From assembly GCA_002328585.1 (NCBI GenBank), contig DCUV01000065.1:3565-59515 (forward strand): a DNA stretch of 55,951 bases, in the 5' to 3' direction. The position numbers were made by a program, and so were the translations under genes. Shown piece by piece: positions 50,539-55,951 of the stretch. This stretch comes from Spirochaetia bacterium UBA2205. GTDB lineage: Bacteria; Spirochaetota; UBA4802; UB4802. Numbering within the stretch: position 1 is the stretch's first letter; each line of letters starts with the position of its first letter. The notes beneath the pieces are model-generated. The model searched no databases and was not told where the DNA came from. It saw only the letters and a program-made list of their open reading frames with translations.

Positions 50539-52491
50539 TTAATCGCTCATATTGGGAAATTCTTTTGAGTATTGTGAAGGTTCACCTGCATTGTTTTGCA
50601 GTGGTCGTTTGCCTGTGATAAAACCATACCACTTATACATTGAATCAAGGAGTATAAATAACGCTAACAGTATCATAAGTCCCAGCAACACAATGTTTAT
50701 CATGTAGGTATATGCATCGGGTTGTGTTGACAATGCCAGCGGTATGTACTCCATGATAAGAATTATCCCTGCAGTAAATGTTGTACTTAACATAAAAAGC
50801 ATGGGGATGAGCGTAACCCAGATATATTTTATTTTGTTCATCCTGATGATGATGGTTGTTCCAATACACAATGCCAGCATTGCCAGCAATTGATTGGCTG
50901 TTCCAAACATGCGCCATATTGTTTGCACCGAACCGGTATAAATAAAATACCCCCACGCAAAAACAACAATAAGGCTTGCGATAATATTGCCGTATAATGA
51001 TCTGAGGTCGCCGAAAGGTTTGTATATATAGCCACCTAATTCCTGTACCACATACCGTGCTACACGAGTACCAGCATCAATTGTTGTAAGTATAAACAGT
51101 GCCTCAAACATGATGGCAAACTGATACAGGTAAGCCATGAGATGACTTAAGAAAGGAATGGACGAAAAGATATATGCCATCCCAACAGCAAGCGATACCG
51201 CGCCACCGGGCCTGCCAGCTATGTTAATGCCAACCAGTTGTGATAGCTCATTAATTTTATCTACCGGAAAACCCATCTGTGCCAGGGTTTCAAAGGAAAG
51301 GTGAGTATTAATTGCAAGATAGTCACCGGGGATAAGTACAGCCGCAGCAATGAGTGCCATCATGGAAACAAATCCTTCAATGAGCATTGCACCATATCCT
51401 ATTGGCAGTGCATACCGTTCTTTCTCGATCATCTTTGGTGTGGTGCCTGATGAGATGAGCGCATGAAATCCTGAAATAGCACCGCAGGCAATGGTGATGA
51501 ACACAAACGGGAAAAGCTTACCGGGTATGATTGGTCCACCGCCATGTATAAATTGTGTTAATGCTGGTAGATGTAAATCCGGGTGTACTACTAAAACGCC
51601 AATTGCTAAAAGCAGGATGACGCCAATTTTCATAAATGATGATAGATAGTCACGAGGGGCAAGCAACAACCATACCGGCAAAACACTTGCGATAAAACCA
51701 TATATAGCAAGTGTAACGGCAAGGTTATGCTGATTTAATGTAAAAAAAGGTTCAGCACCTGTTCCTAAAATGTTTTTGCCATAGATAACAGTGATAAGTA
51801 ATAAAGCAATTCCTATGATAGAAGTTTCCAATACTTTTTCGGGGCGAATTGACTTCATATAAATACCCATCACAATTGCTATTGGTATGGTCATCGCAAT
51901 GATAAAAGTTCCCCATGGGTTATTGTATAATGAATTTACAACGACAAGCCCCAATCCGGCGATGGCCACTATTAAAATAAACAATACTGCAAAGAGCGCT
52001 GCCATTCCTGTTACAGGACCTATTTCTTCTTTGGCTATCTCGGCAAGCGACTTTCCATCCTTACGAATAGAAGCAACCAGTATAACCATATCATGAACAC
52101 CGCCGGCAAAGACCGAACCTATTAAAATCCATAAAAAGCCTGGAAGATAACCAAACTGAGCAGCTAATACAGGTCCAATTAACGGACCTGCACCGGCAAT
52201 GGCTGCAAAGTGATGTCCAAATAAAACCCATTTATTGGTAGGATAGTAATTGGTATTATCATTCAGCCGGTAAGCAGGTGTAACGTGTGAATCATCTAAG
52301 GCAAGCACCTTCGCAGCTAAAAATGCGCCATAGAATCTGTATGCAAGCATATAGAAGGTGGCGGCAGCAGTCACTACCCACAGTGCATTAATCTTTTCGG
52401 CTGGATTATATATGTGAGTAACTATCGCAAAAGATAACGCAAACAATAGTGAAATTATTACCCAGAAAATTATTTTTACAGTCTTTTTCAT
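50539..52491 (-). CDS. cstA: Carbon starvation protein CstA (peptide/pyruvate transporter)
   Basis: 650 residues with about 16 membrane helices. Family marks are PTNKWVLFGHHFAAIAGAGP, LGTGAEPFF-like loops, CGAISGFHALISSGTTPKM, GYGAMLIEGFVSMMALIAAA and TTIDAGTRVARYVVQE. CstA proteins take up peptides or pyruvate under starvation. GAGGAGT precedes the ATG. The gene contains an inverted copy of the dispersed motif near its start (52422). Co-transcribed with the radical SAM gene downstream. Confidence 0.95.
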   Translation of the reverse strand: MKKTVKIIFWVIISLLFALSFAIVTHIYNPAEKINALWVVTAAATFYMLAYRFYGAFLAAKVLALDDSHVTPAYRLNDNTNYYPTNKWVLFGHHFAAIAGAGPLIGPVLAAQFGYLPGFLWILIGSVFAGGVHDMVILVASIRKDGKSLAEIAKEEIGPVTGMAALFAVLFILIVAIAGLGLVVVNSLYNNPWGTFIIAMTIPIAIVMGIYMKSIRPEKVLETSIIGIALLLITVIYGKNILGTGAEPFFTLNQHNLAVTLAIYGFIASVLPVWLLLAPRDYLSSFMKIGVILLLAIGVLVVHPDLHLPALTQFIHGGGPIIPGKLFPFVFITIACGAISGFHALISSGTTPKMIEKERYALPIGYGAMLIEGFVSMMALIAAAVLIPGDYLAINTHLSFETLAQMGFPVDKINELSQLVGINIAGRPGGAVSLAVGMAYIFSSIPFLSHLMAYLYQFAIMFEALFILTTIDAGTRVARYVVQELGGYIYKPFGDLRSLYGNIIASLIVVFAWGYFIYTGSVQTIWRMFGTANQLLAMLALCIGTTIIIRMNKIKYIWVTLIPMLFMLSTTFTAGIILIMEYIPLALSTQPDAYTYMINIVLLGLMILLALFILLDSMYKWYGFITGKRPLQNNAGEPSQYSKEFPNMSD

Positions 52492-52586
52492 GGTAGTACT
52501 CCTCTATATACAAACTAAAATGCTATTGATAAATACCTGATTTTGGGATATGTCAAGTGAATTTAGTAATTTTTTTTTGAGGAGAT

Positions 52587-53708
52587 TTATTGAAAAAATA
52601 AATTTAAAATGACTATCTCAGAAACGCTGTTGGTTCGCACCGGTGGTCCCCATGTTCCATAACCGCACGAAACATACACATGGGTGTTGTTTATACGATC
52701 ATATCCCCAGCTTATCTGGTATAGTTTTGATGTTATGTAATTAAAAGGAAACAACTGTCCATGATGTGAATGCCCCGAAAGCAAAAGATCAACAGGATAT
52801 GATGCTGTTTTTGCAATGGCAAATGGCTGATGATCAATAATAATCAGTGGGTGATTTGTGTTTACTTTTTTTATAAGGTGCTCCATGGGAGCACGGTGCT
52901 CGCCAGTAAATGCAAATTTGCTTCTGTCATCACGGCCAATAATTTGTATATCGTTTATTGTAAATAGTTCGTCCCTTAAGATTTTTATGTTATGGCTTTT
53001 GATGTAGTTAATGGCTTTATCTATCCCGCCTATATATTCATGGTTGCCGGGAACTGCTATGATACCATGGTTAGCCTTTAACTGTAGCAGCAGTTCGCCT
53101 AAATTATTTTCAATAACAGGTTTGATATCTTCATCAACAATGTCGCCGCCAAATATAATAATGTCGGGATTAGACTTGTTGATTAATGTTACTAAATTTT
53201 CTAAACGGGAGTTGGCAATAATGGATCCCAGGTGTATATCGCTTGCGTAGGCAATACGTAATTGTTTTAATGAAGAAGGCTTATGTATAGTTATGTTAAT
53301 TTCTTTGACAACAGGTTTCAACTCATTAATATAACCGGCAACTGTTACAGCAAAACTGATTATAATTATTACTGCATAAGCATACCGTTTAACATTAGAT
53401 ATATTGAAAAAAATCCCTGTTATAGCTGCTATGCTATCAGTTAGCAAAAAACCAAGTAACAGGTACAAAAATAGAGCTATCCATAATGATCCAATCCAAA
53501 CAAGGAAATCACTTGTAGCACATACGGTATATCGTTCTAAAATTCTTCCCATTATGAACGATAGTGCCAGTATGGCAATACCTGCAACGGTAAATAGTTT
53601 AAATTGTTGAGGGACTAATTTCTGAATGCGGGTAAGAATATAATAATTAGCAATCAGATAGGTAAGTATAATACTTGCAAAGATGATATAAAAGGTTAAA
53701 CTTCGCAT
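52587..53708 (-). CDS. Membrane metallophosphoesterase
   Basis: 373 residues: four or five N-terminal membrane helices (about 1-135), then a calcineurin-like domain with ASDIHLGS, IIFGGDIVDED, VPGNHEYIGG and LLSGHSHHGQLFP, which supply the metal ligands. This is the YkuE/MPPED-like membrane group, of which some hydrolyse phospholipid head groups or UDP-sugar lipids. AAGGAA precedes the ATG. It is 95 bp upstream of cstA on the same strand. Substrate unknown. Confidence 0.88.
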   Translation of the reverse strand: MRSLTFYIIFASIILTYLIANYYILTRIQKLVPQQFKLFTVAGIAILALSFIMGRILERYTVCATSDFLVWIGSLWIALFLYLLLGFLLTDSIAAITGIFFNISNVKRYAYAVIIIISFAVTVAGYINELKPVVKEINITIHKPSSLKQLRIAYASDIHLGSIIANSRLENLVTLINKSNPDIIIFGGDIVDEDIKPVIENNLGELLLQLKANHGIIAVPGNHEYIGGIDKAINYIKSHNIKILRDELFTINDIQIIGRDDRSKFAFTGEHRAPMEHLIKKVNTNHPLIIIDHQPFAIAKTASYPVDLLLSGHSHHGQLFPFNYITSKLYQISWGYDRINNTHVYVSCGYGTWGPPVRTNSVSEIVILNLFFQ

Positions 53709-53825
53709 ACTTATATTCCTTTTTTACTTAGTATATCGTTATTAACGTTTTAAACCAAATAATTGTTACAAAAAATAGGTCACGTCCTTTTTAGTGTGTA
53801 ATCTGCCAAAGCAGCATGTCACCAA

Positions 53826-54270
53826 TTAACTTTTTTTCCAGTGACTTTTATAAGTCCATCTTTCATTCTGTTCTCTAATGACTCCCATGAGTATACCATA
53901 AACACCGTACTCATTGTCAAGCGTATCCATAACTTTTGTTCGTCTTCTAGTCTCTCGAATCACTCTTTCAATTAAATTTGTATTCCGAATTGTCTTTCTA
54001 TGATTTTCATCAAAGTCTAAATATCGAAATAAATCTTCCATAGCCATTCTTATAATCAATACCTTCTTTTTTATCAGAATCCTTGATGACTCTATTGCCT
54101 ATTCTATCTCCCATGAATTCTTTGAATGACTCCTGCACAAATCTTTCCAATACTTGATGTACAATAGACCTAACTGGATCCTTATAGTGATGTAATAATT
54201 CCTCCAGTCTTGAATTTTTAATTTTTTCATTGATTTCTGATAATACTTCTGTAAATTGTTTTAAAAGCAT
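53826..54270 (-). pseudogene. IS256-family (mutator type) transposase, central part deleted
   Basis: The N-terminal frame (54270-54010) has LLKQFTEVLSEINEKIKNS and the FMGDRIGNRVIK region, ending soon after NGYGRF. The C-terminal frame (54059-53826) has RKTIRNTNLIERVIRETRRR, then TKVMDTLDNEYG and VIREQNERW, the well-conserved end of this family (RTTNPIERVNREIRRRTKV type). The two frames differ, and roughly 250 residues between them, including the first catalytic acids, are missing. Non-functional. Confidence 0.85.
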
Positions 54271-54323
54271 CGCATCCTCCTGTCTAAATTGTTTTTTTGG
54301 TGATTACAACTTTGGCAGGGAGC

Positions 54324-54345
54324 GATGCTTTTTCAAGCATCTTTT
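54324..54345 (+). terminator. Hairpin with T-run in the right end of the IS256 element
   Basis: GATGCTT (54324-54330), loop TTTC, AAGCATC (54335-54341), then TTTT. A perfect 7-bp stem just inside the right inverted repeat, on the plus strand. It could block transcription passing through the element. Confidence 0.45.
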
Positions 54346-54439
54346 ACACACTTAGCTGGACGCTACCTTGTGACTTGAATCCAAGCAATAAAAATTATGA
54401 AACTTAAAACATTATTTTGTATAGAAAAAATTTTTATTA

Positions 54440-54468
54440 TTGACTTTATTTTTTATTTTGCATACAAT
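54440..54468 (+). promoter_or_regulatory. Sigma-70-type promoter for the 54513 gene
   Basis: TTGACT (54440-54445), a 17-bp spacer and TACAAT (54463-54468). Predicted start near 54475, about 38 bases before ATG 54513. Confidence 0.6.
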
Positions 54469-54512
54469 AAAATTATGATATACCATATTCATAGTTAATC
54501 GGGGTTATTATA

Positions 54513-55226
54513 ATGGAACATATAAAAAAAGTTCGCTGGTTATTAATTATAATGGTAATTATTGGTAGTATATACCTTACGTATGTATATCCAGATCAGG
54601 TTTTTAGAAGCAATGAGTTTATACAGAGCGATATTTCTCCTGATAGATTACAGTTTATGCCTGTCACAGAAGATTTTAGGAATTATTTTGTTCTGCAGTG
54701 TATCAATAATACTACTTCAATTTTAATAGGAGATTTTACAGGCACTGAAAAGAATATTAGCCTGGCAAAAGATACCAATGGCGATGGAAAGCCCGATGAA
54801 GTATTTGAGTATTTTCCTGAAATAAAGAAATTAACAACTCCGTTTAAGCCAACAACTTCATTTTTTGCAGGTATTGAAGCATTAAAAAAAGATATAATTC
54901 TGGGTGATATTTATGCAGTAAACTATGCCTATAAAATGAACTCGCTGCCGCTTTTAAAAGCTAAATTGAAAAGCGGAAGGGATGTGTTTAAGTTTAAGCA
55001 TGGATATTCGGTAAAAATTTATGATCCGGATGCTCCAACAACCATAATGGGCGAATATTTCTTTGGTAAAAAAGAAGGGAAATATGATCTGATTTTTAGC
55101 ACGTATTACTATAAACTTTACCGAACTAAAATATCTCCACCGCTCAGCTATTCAGTTTACTGTAAGGATACAACCGATAAATATATCGCTGAAATTGTAG
55201 AGGAACTTTTAAAAATGGTAGAATAA
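54513..55226 (+). CDS. Membrane-anchored protein with a calcium-type loop, unknown
   Basis: 237 residues. An N-terminal membrane anchor or uncleaved signal (VRWLLIIMVIIGSIYLTYVY) is followed by an extracytoplasmic domain. Residues 87-95 read DTNGDGKPD, a D-x-N-x-D-G-x-x-D loop as in dockerin, EF-hand or thrombospondin type 3 repeats, next to VFEYFPEIKKL. The rest is not recognised. No lipobox. A single promoter precedes it, and the convergent HAMP gene follows after 14 bp. Confidence 0.65.
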   Translation: MEHIKKVRWLLIIMVIIGSIYLTYVYPDQVFRSNEFIQSDISPDRLQFMPVTEDFRNYFVLQCINNTTSILIGDFTGTEKNISLAKDTNGDGKPDEVFEYFPEIKKLTTPFKPTTSFFAGIEALKKDIILGDIYAVNYAYKMNSLPLLKAKLKSGRDVFKFKHGYSVKIYDPDAPTTIMGEYFFGKKEGKYDLIFSTYYYKLYRTKISPPLSYSVYCKDTTDKYIAEIVEELLKMVE

Positions 55227-55240
55227 TAGTATATACCCTG

Positions 55241-55783
55241 CTATTTCTTGCCTTCTTCTCGCTTGTGCAATGCGTCAACCATTTTTACAAACAGAGCATA
55301 AAAGTCCTGTAACTCATCCTGTTTACGCAGTGAACGCGGATTAGGGGTAATGCCGTTAATTATATCATTAAAATAATTTGACATAACATATAATGGCCCT
55401 GCTATCTTATGCGTTTTTCTGATTAATATAAAGTATAATAGCACCCCTTGCAGTATTACAAAACCTATAATAATAAGCAAAAGGATATTGTTCAGTGATA
55501 TAATCTTTTTAATGGTATCAATATTCTTAACATGATCATTGGCAATATTTGATATAGCCAGTTTTTGCTCAGAATCATGCGGCGATTGAGAATAAGCAAT
55601 TAAAGCCTCAACAATATTATCCTGAATCTGAATAATGTGAATTAATCGTTTATTATTATATGCTGCATTTACTCCTATTGCAGCAATTATGATAGCTACA
55701 ATTACAAATATAATGCCTATGACAGAAAATGTTGTCTTCAACTGAAATTTTTTGTTTATAATGTATTGCTTTCTCTTTTTCAT
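55241..55783 (-). CDS. Small two-helix membrane protein with HAMP-like domain
   Basis: 180 residues: a membrane helix (about 19-42), a periplasmic helical segment of about 50 residues (DNIVEALIAYSQSPHDSEQK), a second helix (about 98-119), and a HAMP-like C-terminal part (RKTHKIAGPLYVMSNYFNDI, then RKQDELQDFYALFVKMVDAL). The layout is that of a stripped chemoreceptor or kinase with no output domain. It may work as a partner that relays a conformational signal. No family name recalled. Confidence 0.7.
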   Translation of the reverse strand: MKKRKQYIINKKFQLKTTFSVIGIIFVIVAIIIAAIGVNAAYNNKRLIHIIQIQDNIVEALIAYSQSPHDSEQKLAISNIANDHVKNIDTIKKIISLNNILLLIIIGFVILQGVLLYFILIRKTHKIAGPLYVMSNYFNDIINGITPNPRSLRKQDELQDFYALFVKMVDALHKREEGKK

Positions 55784-55951
55784 ATATATAACCTTTTATA
55801 CAAATAAATTTTAAACGGCTATAATAGCTATGAATAAATAATAAATTAATTTTATTTTATGTCAATCTTAAAATTTGAAATAATGTAAAAAGTTGTGTAA
55901 TATATTCATGTCAATTAGCATCCTGAAAAAACAACGCAGTGGAAATCCTAT
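55784..55951. other. Window end, AT-rich
   Basis: 168 bp upstream of the minus-strand HAMP gene with no recognised gene or RNA. It should contain that gene's promoter, but no confident -35/-10 pair was found. Confidence 0.3.

Larger units (their letters stand above)
53777..54368 (-). mobile_element. Internally deleted IS256-family element with terminal inverted repeats
   Basis: About 592 bp bounded by inverted ends: AGGTCACGTCC then TAGTGTGTAA on the left (53777 on), and the complement of the right end reads AGGTAGCGTCC then AAGTGTGTAA. It encodes only the two ends of a mutator-type transposase (53826-54270). A full element would be about 1.2-1.4 kb. I see no clear 8-9 bp target duplication. 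It could be moved in trans by a full-length relative elsewhere. Confidence 0.8.

Noticed and set aside
778..52428. Reading the GCGATAG motif as cyanobacterial HIP1 or as a strand-polarised chromosome-segregation word
   Set aside because: HIP1 is GCGATCGC, a different word, and the cores occur 10 and 16 times on the two strands without a switch along the window, so no clear polarity is visible here.
1..55951. CRISPR arrays, rRNA, tRNA and riboswitches
   Set aside because: I found no regularly spaced repeats, no cloverleaf-like segment with a T-loop sequence, and no conserved riboswitch core in the gaps.

Overview
The window is AT-rich bacterial chromosome (my impression is a mid-30s % GC; not counted). 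It looks like a diderm, spirochaete-type genome. It has LolA and Lol-style lipoproteins, a SpoVG homologue, a full chemotaxis adaptation set, a core translation/lipid/isoprenoid operon, and a pair of hypothetical proteins that, from memory, resemble multi-copy spirochaete proteins. Spirochaetota is an inference from gene content; no rRNA or tRNA is present to confirm it. Starts are often preceded by GGAGG-type ribosome binding sites, and TTG or GTG starts are common (cheB, rpsB, tsf, rimO, pgsA).

Layout. 1-2969: cheD (cut by the window edge)-cheR-second cheD-cheB. 2985-6800: accessory DNA with a lipoprotein/STAS pair, a hypothetical protein with a paralogue elsewhere, spoVG, and a HEPN/MNT toxin-antitoxin locus whose HEPN gene is broken. 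7045-9525: a large membrane hybrid histidine kinase. 9765-16455: a class III aminotransferase, a protein with kinase-like motifs, hypothetical proteins and an aldehyde dehydrogenase. 16456-19962: repeats, a frameshifted gene and a phosphoethanolamine-transferase-like enzyme. 20424-28945: the rpsB-tsf-pyrH-frr-uppS-cdsA-dxr-rseP-ispG operon. 28995-35478: ketopantoate reductase-like enzyme, soluble hybrid kinase, lipid kinase, DUF1353-like protein, the remnant of a restriction-modification gene, a sugar-nucleotide epimerase and a TPR protein. 35688-41634: lolA-rodZ-rimO-pgsA-pgpA, a five-heme cytochrome, a HIT protein and a zinc ribbon. 41872-49343: TPR-dprA-monoheme protein-topA-xerC-hslV-hslU. 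49326-53708: minus-strand radical SAM, cstA and phosphoesterase genes. 53777-54368: an internally deleted IS256-family element. 54513-55783: two membrane-anchored proteins.

The core operons join translation, UMP and isoprenoid supply, undecaprenyl and phospholipid synthesis and envelope proteolysis. The accessory stretches hold several decayed systems: HEPN toxin, type IIG-like restriction-modification N-terminus, transposase and a frameshifted gene.

The most unusual signal is a short dispersed motif, core GCGATAG, often extended to GGGCGATAGTTACTGTTA. I count 26 cores by eye on both strands, against roughly 4 expected by composition; nine are extended to GCGATAGTTA (about 0.1 expected). It lies between genes and inside coding regions, often in segments that look variable, and one 18-mer exactly fills the rseP-ispG gap. 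It resembles the density and behaviour of DNA-uptake sequences or of cyanobacterial HIP1, but is neither of the known ones. No CRISPR array, rRNA, tRNA or riboswitch was recognised.
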